A stretch of 64,000 nt of DNA from Marchantia polymorpha subsp. ruderalis. Taxonomy: Eukaryota; Streptophyta; Marchantiopsida; Marchantiales; Marchantiaceae. Where the stretch lies: positions 12,936,001-13,000,000 of the forward strand of contig AP031354.1 in assembly GCA_037833965.1 (NCBI GenBank), written 5' to 3'. The notes below the pieces were generated by a model, which had not been told where the DNA came from, did not search any database, and saw nothing but the letters and a program-made list of their open reading frames with translations. This document shows, piece by piece, positions 47,601 through 59,629 of this stretch (within the stretch, counting starts at the first letter, position 1; the number at the start of each line of letters is the position of its first letter). The position numbers were made by a program, and so were the translations under genes.

Positions 47601-50406
47601 ACATCAAAAGATCTGGTGAAAAAAATCTACTTTATTTCAATATAAATTCTTAGGTATTCATTGCATTCAAAAGCAAATATACTATCAACAAACAATTATA
47701 GGGTTCATCATTGGATATTGACTTTAGAAAAATATTTCAAGTTTTATTCATAAATAACTAATTGTGGCATTAAGAGTTTAAATGATTTTCTTGTATTATG
47801 ATAAATTAACTAAACAAACAAACTAAAATTAACACACTAGAGTGAAATCAAGATCTGAATTAAGTTTAATAATATTATGGCTAAATTCAACTCATATGTA
47901 TATATATATATATAAATATATAATAAAAAAAAGCTCAATATAAAAGAAAAATATTTTATTAAAAAAAATAAGGATATAAGGTTTAGAAAAACTTCTCTAA
48001 GATATGATGAATTTCTATTTAAAAAAATTTCTCTCTAAATTCTAATTCATCAAAAATTATAAATCAATCATATGAAATATAATAAGAATTCGATATTTAA
48101 ATTTTAAATTTTTCGAATAAATCTTTTGAAATTTTTATGAAAAATGTAAAGGGCAAAAATTTTTATTCAAGTTTTTTTACAAAATCTAATAACACAGTCA
48201 TAACTCGTTTGGAAGTTTTTACATCAAACTCATTGCAAGTTCTATCTTCAACAAAACTTCTATCAAAATATCACCTTTCATTCAAGTAGTTATTGAATCC
48301 TTTGCAGGCTTGTATTTAGCTACAATTGTGCAAATCATAGTATGTGCAACAAATTTGAATACTTATATAGTCTTTCCAAGAAAATTATACATGATATGTC
48401 CTCTTAGAGTGCTTCGTGGAAGATAAGTTACATATCCTCTGTCTCTCTTGGACTCCTGATTTAATGCGCACATAAAATCTCCTTATGGAAGAGTCTAATC
48501 GGCATTTAGCCAGTACAGCTTTGAAAAGCTAATATCTTTTCTACCAATATTCATAGTAGCTCTCAAAGCTATTAATTTTTTGGTAGCCTACGCACTCTTG
48601 TAAAATCTGCTGTCAAAACTCAAATAATAATTTATGTTTTCAAAAATTTATAGTTCATCTAATAGCTTTTATTTCAATTAGTTTGAAATTTGAATTATTT
48701 CTAAAACATAAATTATGCAAACATTATTTATTTTTGTTAAACATACTTCAAGAAAATAAAAATAATATTGCAAAGACAATTTGTTTTCTGCTTTATTAGA
48801 TTTTTCTGTAACTAATAAAATAAGTCTTATAATTAATCTTCTGAATTTATAAATATGTAATCATTTTTCCAAAGCGTAAATATAAAAGATTTTTTATTTT
48901 TCAAATAGAAAATCTAAAGATTCTAATAAGCACTAAATCATTGCCGATGACAAAATTTTTTATTTCTTTTAATATAAAAATTAATAATTGTAATAAATTA
49001 ATAAATTTTTCATCATAATATTTTTTATCACACAAAAAAATTAGAAAATTAAAAAAAATGAAAACGTGCCGAAACTAAAACATCTTAACATACTAAACTG
49101 TATTTCAAGATTTATATAGAATAATATTGTAAGTGCAAAATTTTCAAATATCACGAACTTTCAATATAAAAAAATTTAATGATTATAGGTTACCACATAG
49201 TTAGTTTAGGGTTTAAATAAAGTAACAAAAAAGAATAAATTTATTTTTGTTTTAATAACATTTTTCAAAAATCAAAAATTAAAGACATGTTGATCCATTC
49301 ATTTGATCATATATATATATATATATGTATTTGAAAATAAATTAATTTGATCAAATAAATTGTAAATTTTTTTATATTTCAATTTTTATAAATCTTAAAT
49401 ATTTTTCTTTAAGAATTTTTCCAAATTTTTTTCTGAATCTCATACAATTATCAATTATTCAAAATCATAAAAAATCTCTACCATAAGGCTTTATCCACAA
49501 TGAAGGAAGCAGTCCAAATTTTACAATAGGGTTATAAAACATAACCAAGATTCAATAGTAGTTATGACTTTATCTAACGCTATCTAGATACGAGACTTGC
49601 CTACGATGTATTTCATGATGAACTTCCTATACTAAGTATTCTTTGCGTTATGTGTACAATAACCTTTTCAAGTGTTTGTCAGTTCATCTACTTTTTTCTC
49701 ACTTATCTCCCTTGAACTGAATGTATATCACATTATATTCTTTGATTATAGTATCTTGAACATCAAGATACCAAGACCTTTGAGTGTGTGACAAGAGACT
49801 TGAAATGAAAACATAAATGACTGATAATTCAAACCTAAAGAAGATATTTCTTTTGTAGATGTAGAGGATAGCATTATATTCTTTAAGTACTGAGTGTAGA
49901 GAGAGATGGATCCTTTTTATATATATATATATATATATGCAGATAATGTGAATTTTGATTTACTTCTGTTATATATACCGTTTTATCTGAAATTACATAT
50001 CCAGTCAACGCATTTTCTTTCTTCATTGATTGGACTAGTGGTCTACGGTCTTACTTGATAAGAAAAAGTCAACACTTTTTACATTCTTTCTTAGTCATTC
50101 GCCTATACTATTCTCTCGCAAGGATGCTTTTCTTTAGGTCCTATATACCAATTCCTAGAGTTTACATCCTTGTTCCCAAAAGCTTTGAATGTCCACCTAT
50201 CGAATAGCTACTTTGACATGGAAGTATATTATGCACACTCACACACATGTCCATCTGAGAGTTAGCGAGAGACGAGTATACTAGATGACTAGAGCATCAC
50301 TATAGAATGAGTGATGACTAGAGTTCACTCTCTCACTCTTTCTAGAAGTGATTCTCCTCTCATCCTCTTCTCAATGATCCTTGACTTATTCTATAGCGTT
50401 TTTTAA
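44651..50406. other. Long AT-rich gene-less stretch
   Basis: No coding frame is credible. It holds a 74-bp tandem array (45691-45914) and several short AT-dinucleotide runs (about 47898-47922, 49310-49326, 49919-49938). The longest frame, 47015-47251, is composition-driven. Confidence 0.6.
45691..45914. repeat. Tandem repeat, 74 bp x 3
   Basis: Units start at 45691, 45765 and 45839 with TTGTGAT(G/A)AA and each contains ATAACAT(A/C)ATGTTTT, ATATCATATCAATCAT and CAAATAACTTTCATT. Units 2 and 3 are nearly identical; unit 1 is more diverged. Confidence 0.9.
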
Positions 50407-50602
50407 TCAACATGTATGGACTGCTCTATATATTGGACCACCTAGGGCATCCACAAGAAGAAGCAACCCTTTTGATTGAGGCTTATGTGATATTAATGTG
50501 GTATCAACATGTATGGACTGCTCTATATATTGCACCACCTAGGGCAGTCCACAAGAAGAAGCAACCCTTTTGATTGAGGCTTAAGTGATATTATTGTGGT
50601 AT
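50407..50602. repeat. Tandem duplication, 97-99 bp x 2
   Basis: TCAACATGTATGGACTGC begins both copies (50407 and 50504), and both end in GTGGTAT. Only a few substitutions and a two-base difference (GGGCATCC versus GGGCAGTCC region) separate them, so the duplication is recent compared with other arrays here. Confidence 0.92.
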
Positions 50603-52229
50603 GTAGACATATATAACTAAATAGTAAGGAAATCTTTCATCAAAAGAATATTTTCCAATTGTGATGATATAGGGCCTAGCCAAGGGGTTTCGTACATTTC
50701 ATATTTGATGGCCCATCCTTTTTTGCTTAATATTTATCATGCTCTTCTTTGCTCATTTTGACGATTCAGCGGCTAGAAAACCACTGGTTTGTCCCATTTT
50801 TATGCCACCGGAGCATATCTCCAGCTGCATACATGATCGGTTTGATGAGGTCACATCCTCAATTAGATCATTCCGTTGCTAGAAAGTCGATTTGGTTCGG
50901 CTGAAAGGTCTTGTGTTGATATGATCCAATGTCAACCGTGTAAAGGCTTGAAGCTCAAGAGCATTTCGTCCACGGGGTCCCTTTTAAGGTCCCGTCCCCA
51001 AAGTACACAGGATTAACCTAAAGTTGTCGGGGAAAGAGGAAATAATTTTGCGGGTTAGATGGGTGTCAGGCATCTTTCGGTGGCTCTATTCATGTTCCCT
51101 GTGCCACATCTTTAAAAACAATCTTGAGAGAAAGAAAGAGGACTTTGAGAATACTTCTTGTCTACCGGAAGTCAGTATTAGTCATGCACGGTCATCACGT
51201 TTGCATCGAATAAATCGCAATAAATCGCAAGCGCTCTTAACAAACATCAGATCCCTCGTACTTCCGTTCACATTCAAAAAGTATTGCGCACCAATTTTAA
51301 TTATTGTATACAAATATTTCTTGCACATGTTTTTGTGTTTATGTTATTCCTCGAATTACTCTATAATGGCGAGAGACGCGGAGGTGCTTAAAGTTGATTC
51401 GGCTACTTTCTATTTCGGCCCGTGTTTTATATCGCGACTCGAAGATCTTCACGTTGTCTATTAAACATGACTATTATTCATGACGATCCACAATCTGGGA
51501 AAAAAGCTCAGAGTCTACAATAGGTGACCGTGAGTGAGTGCAGGCGACTTCTCTAAGCCTACGTTCATCGTCTGATTTTGGGGATCTGTAAAGGCATAAA
51601 CCATATGTAAGCAATGACGTTCGGTAAGGCCTTCATGGAGATGAACATGCCCAAATTACTGGATGAAATTGGCTGAGCCATCACGGATTGTTCAGTTGCC
51701 AATCTCGAAGGTCCATCGCGCTGGATGGTGACGGTGGCAAGAGCATGAGTGGGGCAAGGGGGACGCAGGAGAACTACGCACGAGGACTTAGACGAGCTCG
51801 ATCAAGTCCAGAACTTATTTGGACCGGACGGCCTGTCGAAGCTCTGGACCATGACCCTAAATAGAACGACTCTATAGCATATGGATCTGATATTGGTAGT
51901 TTGGTCTCGCGGTCTTTTGGTCTAATAAATCGTAGTCTACTGCAGTGGGAGAGCGTTGAGCAATTTTAGGTGCTCCACTGTTCCAGATTCAGAACCTGTG
52001 AAAACAGCACAGACACACATAAGGACATAACTCTTTATACCCCATGTTTACTCGATCATGCGTTTAGTATAGAAAATGTTTGCATCATCGCCAAATCATG
52101 GAGATGGACCTGCAGAGCGAGTCTGCGGTGGATTGTAAGAAGTGTATGAAAATTCTGTGAAGGGGTGTCAAGCCAATCACCGTAACCTTGTTTGACTTCA
52201 CCACGACACAGTCAGTGGTGGTAATCTAG

Positions 52230-52262
52230 CAGTCGTTCACACTTAAGTTGTGTGAACGACTG
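52230..52262. repeat. Perfect hairpin (13-bp arms, 7-nt loop)
   Basis: CAGTCGTTCACAC (52230-52242) pairs with GTGTGAACGACTG (52250-52262). Confidence 0.9.
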
Positions 52263-53202
52263 TTTAGACAGGGAATCGATGGAAACAAACTCTTGTGAAT
52301 CTTGTGATTCTTTTGAAAAACCCGTGTAAACCAAAGAGGTCCCTGGTGTGGTGTGCCTGTACATAAACACCTAAGCCTACCAAGACTCAGATATGGTATG
52401 AATCCCCTTTCGCAGAAGAGGCCATGAAAAGTCGAAACGAGTTGAGACTTGTGTTTGGGGTGTGAGCATGTATAATTGGAAACTGAAGCTACGCAAAGTC
52501 AACTTGGATAGGTAAACGCTCGATCAAATACAATGATAGTAGTACAGCGACGCACAGGACTATGTCACAAATTCTCGAGAAGAGGTCCATCCAATTGTTT
52601 TTTTGGAGGACATTATCACGAAACGTGTATAACGCAAACTATAAACTTGCTAAAGCTTATTTGATTAGTAGTCAAATTATATTCTCAGCAATGTTCCCAG
52701 TAAGTGCCATTTGCGAGCCAGTCAACGAATCATATTGCTTTGTCGTTTTGAGATGTCGTTTGTGGAATCTGATTGTCCGCTTATCGTCTAGCTCTCCTAC
52801 TTGTCCTGGCAGAAAGAGACCACCCACATCCACTGAGATACCAGAATACTGTGCTGTGTACTGTATCGATGTTCAGACGAAATGGGATTTATGAACTTGT
52901 GGACAAAGAGCCCAAAAAGCACATCGTAGTCTGCAAACAGGGAAGTTTGCAACAGAGCCCGAAGCGGCCAAAATCCCTTACATGGAAGAACATCGAAAAT
53001 CCTACAGATAAATCTTTTCCTGACAATGTTCTCACGATGCCGTAACAGGGTGAATTGAGCAATTTCGTCACAGCTGACGGTGGTAGTGCTTGACTGTTCG
53101 TCAGTACATCGTTCCGGAGCATTTCATTACATTGAATGCCCATTCGTTCGAACATTCAATCGTCGATCGTGTGCAGGATATAGTTGCAAGATGCAGGTCG
53201 GC

Positions 53203-53244
53203 GATGGGGTCTTCCCATCGTTTTAGCTATCCACTTGGCCCCTC
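53203..53244. repeat. Dispersed ~42-bp repeat with internal hairpin (second copy at 20308-20346)
   Basis: Both copies contain GATGGG(G)TCTTCCCATCG, then TTTT, ATCCA and CCCCTC in the same order. GATGGG/CCCATC forms a small hairpin. The two places are about 33 kb apart and in the same orientation. Confidence 0.6.
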
Positions 53245-54325
53245 TTTCTCCTCGCGATGTTCTTTACAGAGACCCCTGAAGAGTGACTTCCGATGCGAAT
53301 GTGGTGCTTGGGCTCTTAAGATACTTGCTCATCAATCGAGCTCAATTATAACTACATGCATAGTCGTCGAGATGCTCCCAAAGGAAATTGAAAGAAGGTT
53401 TAGAGAGAATCTAATGTCAATTTCTCTCATCGTATTTTGTGCACTTCCGTGTAGTGGCGGAAAGTGCCAGTAAATATATGGCAAAGTTGTGTTTCTTATG
53501 AGTGACAATAATTACTGGGCGACCTCGTGTTTGGCACGGTCTTCCCAAGTCAGGCACTGTCAGGGGAGGCCCTCACTATGTCCCCGTGACTGGGCAGCAA
53601 AGTCGACCGAAAGAGGATGAGGCGACGACATGTATAGAGATTTGGAAATTTGTGAAGTGAACTTTCCTGCACACTTAATGGCAAAGTTACCGAACGCGTC
53701 ACACTGCTATCTAAAAACTACGAGGACATCACAAGGCGATCCTCGGTTTGTCTCGATCGCCATCGTCCCTGAGACACAAGCGGAAATGCAGCAGGAAACT
53801 GAACAAACAAGAGTACATCGATGAATGATGAAAAGAGCCCAAAAATCTGATCTCACGTGTTGAAATGAAATGTGACGAGCATCGAGGGTCGAGCGTCGAG
53901 TGGTGGATAATTATTATTGCATTAGCGCAGAGCATTTTTTTCTTCGGAGTCTACGTACAAAACTGGAGATTACCGGGCAAACAGGATGATTTTTTTTTTC
54001 CAGTGGGGACCATTGAGGTCAGAAATGAGCCTGTTGAGAACCCCGTCGAGTTTCAATCTACTAGCTTGAACTTTGCCAAGTGGTGACGGGAAAGACCAGA
54101 GAAACTGTTTCTGAATCACACGACCGATTGCCCCCATGGGCTAACCGATCCATCTGTACAAGGGGCAACAAGGAAATACCTAAAAAATAGTCTACGAGCA
54201 CTTCTAGCTGCAGGACGTGGCCCGCAGCCCCATGCGATCTATTTGTGCAGTCTTGAAATGTTCCAGAAGCAAATTGTCTGCAAATCTCCGTGCTACTGAC
54301 AAGCCGGAGGCAAAAGAATTGAAGG

Positions 54326-54397
54326 GGATGTCGATGTCGATGTCGATGCCGATGCCGAAGCCGAAGCCGAAGCAGATGCAGAAACAGAAGCAGGAGC
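54326..54397. repeat. Hexanucleotide-type minisatellite in the P450 3' flank
   Basis: GATGTC is repeated, grading into GATGCC, GAAGCC and CAGAAG-type units. It lies about 30 bases beyond the stop codon of the P450 gene, probably in its 3' untranslated region. Confidence 0.8.
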
Positions 54398-54429
54398 CAA
54401 TAGCGAGCGTGCTGTGCTGTGCATCCTTC

Positions 54430-55956
54430 CTACCTGCGGGGCGTGATCCTGGCTTTCAAAGGGGTGGCCATGACGACGGTGAACTCGAGTTTCTCGGAGA
54501 AGTCGACCTCCTCGCCCGGGTTCGGCGTGGTGAATTCGAAGTTTTGGATCAGGCGCGAGAGGATGAGGTGCGCGTGCTTGAGACCCAGGCTCATGCCGGG
54601 GCAAATTCTGCGGCCTGCGCCGAACGGCATGAATTTCAAGCTCTCGACTCCGTGCGACGCCGTCATGTCGTAATTGACGTTGTTATTGAGGAAGCGTTCG
54701 GGGTCGAACACCTCGGGATGGTCCCAGATCGCAGGATTGTTCTGCATGGCTTGGATGTGGAAGAGTACGAAGGCCTCCTCTGGAATGTCGTAGCCTCCGA
54801 GCTTGCCCTGCATCGAGAGTCCGTGCGTGATTCCGAAGGGCAAAGCAGGGTGCTTCCTCAGAGCTTCTTTGATCACAGCTTGCAGGTATGGCATCTTGTC
54901 GACATCGTGCTCGCTCACGGGCGACGTCCCGCACACTCTCTTGATCTCCTGGAAGAGCTTGTCCTGGATTTGCGGGTACTTGATCAAATTGGCCATGGTC
55001 CACTCGAGCGTGTTCGCCGTCGTGTCCGTGCCTCCGGTGAGAACCTCCCCGATCAAGCCCAGCACGTCATTATCTGCGAGGTTCATCTCCTTCTGCAGAA
55101 CGATCAGAGAATCCACGTAATCTCCCTTGGGTTGCCCCTTGGCTCGCAGCTGCTTGTGCTCCTCGATCAGGGGCGCGAACAGGTTGCGCATGCGACCCAG
55201 CAGGCCTTGGCACATGGGCTTGTGCTTGGAGAAGGGCTGCAGGAAGGGCAGGAAGTCGATCACCTGCGGCGCCAGGATGACGAGCAGGGCCTTGAGGATC
55301 CTGTCGAGCTCCTCGACGGTGGAGTCTGCGAATCGCTCGCCGAAGCACACGTGCAGCAGGATGCTGAAGACAGTGTGGCGGCAGTGCGAGAGCACGGTGA
55401 CGACGTCGTCGTTGCGGGCCGCCTCGTCCTTCACTCGGGTGATCAGAGTCTCCAATTCCTCCTCACGGAAGGGCAGGAACGAGGCGACCTTCGAGGTGGA
55501 CAGCGCATGCGTCACCAGGTTCTTGCGGATGCCTCGCCAGTAGGGGCCATACAGGGCAGAATTCACGCTCCTCCATCCTGTGAAATTCAACCTCGACAGC
55601 AGCTTGGGCCGCGACGAGAAAGTCTGCACGTCCTTGATCAGAGCCTCGTGTGTCAGCTCGGGCGAGGTCACCACGATGAAATACTTCCAGCCCGTTTTCA
55701 GACTGAAGATTGGCCCCCATTCCTTGGACATCTCCGACAGGATGACATGAGTCTTCGGCCCTCTCGTTCGAAACAGGGTTCCCACAATCGGCAGCCCCTT
55801 GGGTCCGGGCGGCATGTTCAGCTTCTTGGCACCGAAGACTCGGTTCAAGATGAACGTCAGCACCACCAGAACCACCGTCGCCACGATGAATGTCGGAAAC
55901 GCCTTGGAGGCATCGAGCTCCTCCATCTCGAGGGTGCTACCATTCCCCTCCGCCAT
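54430..55956 (-). CDS. Cytochrome P450, clan 71 (CYP77/CYP89-like)
   Basis: Single exon, 508 residues from the ATG at 55956-55954 to TAG at 54432-54430; the frame continues two codons upstream but only to a GTG. Features in order: ER-anchor segment at about 20-37, proline hinge PPGPKGLPIVG (from 49), I-helix GGTDTT (308-313) for oxygen activation, K-helix E-x-x-R in KEALR (364-367), FDPERF (417-422) and heme loop FGAGRRICPG (445-454) with ligand Cys452. All catalytic elements are intact, so a working monooxygenase bound to the ER and fed by NADPH-P450 reductase is expected. The segment YGPYWRGIRKNLVTHALS and the surrounding region recall CYP77 and CYP89; CYP77 enzymes of flowering plants act on fatty acids. 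The substrate here is unknown. The gene is far GC-richer than its flanks. Family firm, sub-family from memory. Confidence 0.95.
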   Translation of the reverse strand: MAEGNGSTLEMEELDASKAFPTFIVATVVLVVLTFILNRVFGAKKLNMPPGPKGLPIVGTLFRTRGPKTHVILSEMSKEWGPIFSLKTGWKYFIVVTSPELTHEALIKDVQTFSSRPKLLSRLNFTGWRSVNSALYGPYWRGIRKNLVTHALSTSKVASFLPFREEELETLITRVKDEAARNDDVVTVLSHCRHTVFSILLHVCFGERFADSTVEELDRILKALLVILAPQVIDFLPFLQPFSKHKPMCQGLLGRMRNLFAPLIEEHKQLRAKGQPKGDYVDSLIVLQKEMNLADNDVLGLIGEVLTGGTDTTANTLEWTMANLIKYPQIQDKLFQEIKRVCGTSPVSEHDVDKMPYLQAVIKEALRKHPALPFGITHGLSMQGKLGGYDIPEEAFVLFHIQAMQNNPAIWDHPEVFDPERFLNNNVNYDMTASHGVESLKFMPFGAGRRICPGMSLGLKHAHLILSRLIQNFEFTTPNPGEEVDFSEKLEFTVVMATPLKARITPRR

Positions 55957-56904
55957 AATCACGACCCTCTCCTATCAGTGGCTGCGATCCCAGCTCTACC
56001 GTCAAATTTCCGATCGATCTCGAAAGCACAGAGCAGATCTGCTCTTATTAAACCTCCAGCTCTCTTCCACTCCCTCTCCCTCTCTCTCTCTGGCCACAAT
56101 CTGATGTCGATTTCTAAGACCTGTCCCCAGAACGTACGAGTCGGATCGACTAGGCAGCCTCAGCAGCTGCAGCAGGAACGAACTTAATCAATTCTTCCAA
56201 CTATTTTTTCTGTCCAGTGCCACGGCCGATGTACTGGAGTGAGAGGCGCAGATCTAGACAGTTTTTCACAGGTTTTTGCCCCGAGGGATGGATGGGACGA
56301 GATTCGACAGGAAACAGGTCCACTGAGCAGCGCTCCCACTCGCAAGCTAGCAAGGGCCTCTCGGGGTTCGACTCTGAGCTGCTTCGTGAAAAGTGGGAGC
56401 TTCCGGACCTCTTAAACCCGAATCTGAGGGACACCCCGGCGAGAGAGCGGGTGGGTGAACACGTAACCTTGCCGGTGTGGACGACTCTTGCTCCGCACCA
56501 TCTCACCATCGCACCGCGAGCATGCACTGCTGCTGCTGCGAATTGTATGTCTGCGAAGGACGGGGCATCGTAGACTCGACGACCGATTCTCCTCCAGGAA
56601 TCAAAGTCAACCTCGAGAGCCCGAACAAATGGCAAAGCGGGCTAAAATTGGAAAATTTATTAATTGGAGAACGACCATCCTGCCCGCACCATCATCCACC
56701 GCCTCGGCGATGCAGTCCAAATTTTACTCGTGTATGGAGAACCCGAGAATTGGTCAACTTGATGCCTTTTCCTCGATCGTGCCCGGTAAACTTTCTCCAC
56801 TCGGCCCCATTCCACCGATTTCGTAATTTCCTTTCCATCCCTTTCCTTCCCTTTCCTTTCCTTCTCTCCCTTTCCGAGGAGGCTTTTCCTCTCCCTCCAT
56901 CCAT

Positions 56905-56936
<32 letters not shown>

Positions 56937-57900
56937 CGAAGCTCGGACACAGCAAAAAACGGTCAACTCAACCCGTTCTGGCCAACGGAGGGATCTGCTT
57001 ACAGCCGTCCGATGCGTACGTGGGTATCACATAATGAGGACAAAACCCGCAACATGTCAACTACGAGGAGGTGCCCGTTCTCCTTCCCCCTCCCTGCAGC
57101 CGGCTACGAGTCAACGTGCAGTTGGGCACATGGCAACCGACCTGGTGACGGCTCCGGCCGGGACCTGGTCGAGTATGCGAAACCGGGACTCGAATTGGCG
57201 ATGGGATGGAATGGGATGGATGGGAAGTCTGGGGAGTGATCCTCACTGTTGCGGCCGCGACGATCAATCGACCAGTCACCCGGTTCAGAAATTGCCGATC
57301 GTGTTTCGGGCCGGGATCCAGCGAACACTGTGTCGAACATGGCTTGCCTCGGGGCCCACTGATCGAAACGCTTGTCACGCTTTTTATCTTCACAATCTCT
57401 CCCTCGTTTCAGTCGGGGCCGTCTCACTCCTCGTCCGACATTTGCGCGCTCCCTTCGCACAATCTTGCGAAGATATTAGCCACCGAGTGCAGATGCTGTG
57501 AGTTTCAAAAGCGTTCGACTAGAATTTGGTGTATCCGGTCTCCCCGAATCAAAAGGTGTGACACTGTTGAGCCATGTCCTGCATTGTGATATTCCCAGAC
57601 ACCATGGAGGACCGTTCGCTGACTACTATATTGTGATCTGAATCCAGATTCACCTTCCACGTCCATGTGATCAGGAGGGAGGCATTCTTTCGAATACAAT
57701 TGACGAGGTGCGCCCTTCCCCTCCAAGTATTGTTTTACATGCTAAAGTAATGCGAGGAAAATTATTGACACTGGAAAGGTGTCATATACCATTGCAGAAG
57801 CATGGAGATTCAACCTCATTCATTCACGTTCATTCATATTCTGCATGGTCGTGAAGGACATGAGATGCACAAGAGGAAGGTGGTACTTCTATGAATGGCC
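55957..57900. other. Upstream region of the P450 gene, GC-rich, with (TC)13
   Basis: The part next to the gene (about 56070-56098) is a pyrimidine tract on the + strand, hence a purine-rich leader for the minus-strand gene. A (TC)13 microsatellite lies at 56905-56930 in a longer pyrimidine-rich tract (56830-56935). Overlapping frames up to 185 codons on both strands are low-complexity and have no domain. No TATA box was identified with confidence. Confidence 0.5.
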
Positions 57901-59434
57901 CTTGAGAGCACGATGATGTAAGAGCCCATGACGAGTGTTCTTCACACATATCTTGATGCGTTACTCTTATGTCTAATGAAATATGCTCGACGGAAAAGGA
58001 CATCGCTAATCTTTAATTCGGGGGAAAAGGTACACCCTCCCGATAATGCTGAAGGTGCTATCTACGACTCGTTCTTTTTTATTATTTGGAAAGAATGAGT
58101 TGATAATTTTAGCATTACATTTAAAGAATATTATTTCTATGAAGAAAAATATAACAAAAATCAAATTTTTGTTAAATTCATATATGAAAAAACACCTTTT
58201 TAAGTGCTTTAGTATAGATGTAAGTATTGTCATGTGAAAAGGAAAACAGACAAAAATTAAATTTGAATAAAGTAGCACGATTTTGATAACAAGAGTTATA
58301 GACTTGAGTTTCTATCTTGTTTATTTATTATTTTTTAGAATGGAATAATATCTAAATTTCATAAGGATCTCATTTTGTTGTAATGATGATGCAATATTTA
58401 TAGTAAACATATAAATTGTAGTGATTGCGGCAACCTACAATATATATGATGAAAAAGAATATTTCTTAAATGTTTGCGGCAACCTACAATATATATGATG
58501 AAAAAGAATATTTCTTAAATGTTTGCAGCAACATACAATATATATAAGATGAGAAATAATGTTTTAAATACTCGAGAAGAACGTATTTCTTTGTTGTTTC
58601 TAAGTCGACCTAAAAATTCTCATAATTACAAGTTTTTTGGAAGCTTCGTAAGTATTCTGAAATATATATTCCGATTTTTTCCGCAGTCTATTTTTATACT
58701 TTAGATAAGCTATTTCTGATGATTGAATCGAAATCTTGGAAAATTAGAAAAGTTAACATATTTTACAGATAAAAGTGATGAGAATAATCGCAACTTCTAC
58801 TGTGTAGGTAAGGAGGAAAAAGTGAAATAAAATGACCATGGGGCCGACTGGATATCATGAAAGCATAATAAATGCAGTGAACAAGAAGAGAGGCATGCAG
58901 GAATAAAGGGACTAGGTGAGCCAAGAGTGACATGGATTGGGAAAAAGTAAGACGAAACCCAAATACTCAATGGAAAATCCAAGCACTTTGTCCACTGCCG
59001 GACAACCAAACATATTGAGGAGCAATCTATTACTAGCTGACCCAAGGCCTACAGAAACTAAAAAATCGCACGACAAAAATTCAATGATTAGAGCCAAGAA
59101 ATGTTATCCGGCTAGATATTTGTGTCATGGAGGAAGAGAGTATGGACTAATCGCATCAGCTGTCAAACTTTGTCCTCCAATTGTTGACTTTGTGCTGAAT
59201 GTGAGCTAAAAACAACGGGAAGTCTTCGAAAAGATGTCTACCTTAGAGGAAGTAGATAGAGAAAAAAAAAAACGTCCACGTGAGACACCCTTCTAATCCC
59301 ACTCCTCAATCCTGCTGGAAGAAACTGTCGGCCTCGTGAGAGGACAGAGATTTGTTAAGAGTCACCTCCTTCGAAACTATATATTGTCGCGCTCTTCTCG
59401 TGAGACACTGCGAGCCTCAGCAATGGGGCCCTGC
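57901..59434. other. AT-rich gene-less stretch with a 49-bp array
   Basis: AT-rich to about 58800, then of intermediate composition. Holds the tandem array at 58425-58560. The frame at 58937-59209 (90 codons) is unremarkable. Confidence 0.55.
58425..58560. repeat. Tandem repeat, 49 bp x 2.7
   Basis: TTGCGGCAACCTACAATATA starts at 58425 and 58474, and a diverged third unit (TTGCAGCAACATACAATATA) starts at 58523. The first two units are identical over 49 bases. Confidence 0.93.
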
Positions 59435-59629
59435 AGCTGCAACAGATGATGAATCTGGTTAAAGGTTGAAGATAGGCTCGTTACTTAGATATTTCCAAGA
59501 GCTGCAACAGATGGTGAATCTGGTTAAAGGTTGAAGATAGGCTCGTTACTTAGATGTTTCCAAGAGCTGCAATAGATGGTGAATCTGGTTGAAGGTTGAA
59601 GATAGACTCGTTATTCAGATTTTTCCAAG
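59435..59629. repeat. Tandem repeat, 65 bp x 3
   Basis: Units start at 59435, 59500 and 59565 with AGCTGCAA(C/T)AGATG(A/G)TG and end TTTCCAAG. Units 1 and 2 differ at only two or three positions; unit 3 has several more changes. Units abut directly, without spacers. Confidence 0.95.

Larger units (their letters stand above)
50603..54200. other. Gene-less region of intermediate composition
   Basis: Frames at 51024-51464, 52562-52894, 52773-53045 and 53090-53473 are open for 90-146 codons, but none shows a domain, and they lie in different frames with no consistent splice chain. A perfect hairpin lies at 52230-52262 and a dispersed hairpin repeat at 53203-53244. Decayed genes or transposon remnants are possible. 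Confidence 0.45.

Noticed and set aside
44651..50406. Inserted organelle DNA as an explanation for the AT-rich stretches
   Set aside because: No organelle gene fragment, rRNA or tRNA piece was seen in any of the AT-rich segments, and frames are closed throughout.
54217..56187. A 656-codon + strand open frame
   Set aside because: It lies antisense to the complete P450 gene, whose motifs are all intact. The long open shadow follows from the high GC content and codon choice of the P450; its translation is His/Gln/Arg-rich with no domain.
59435..59629. Regular repeats that could be mistaken for a CRISPR array
   Set aside because: The 65-bp units abut without spacers and diverge from each other; the surroundings are eukaryotic.
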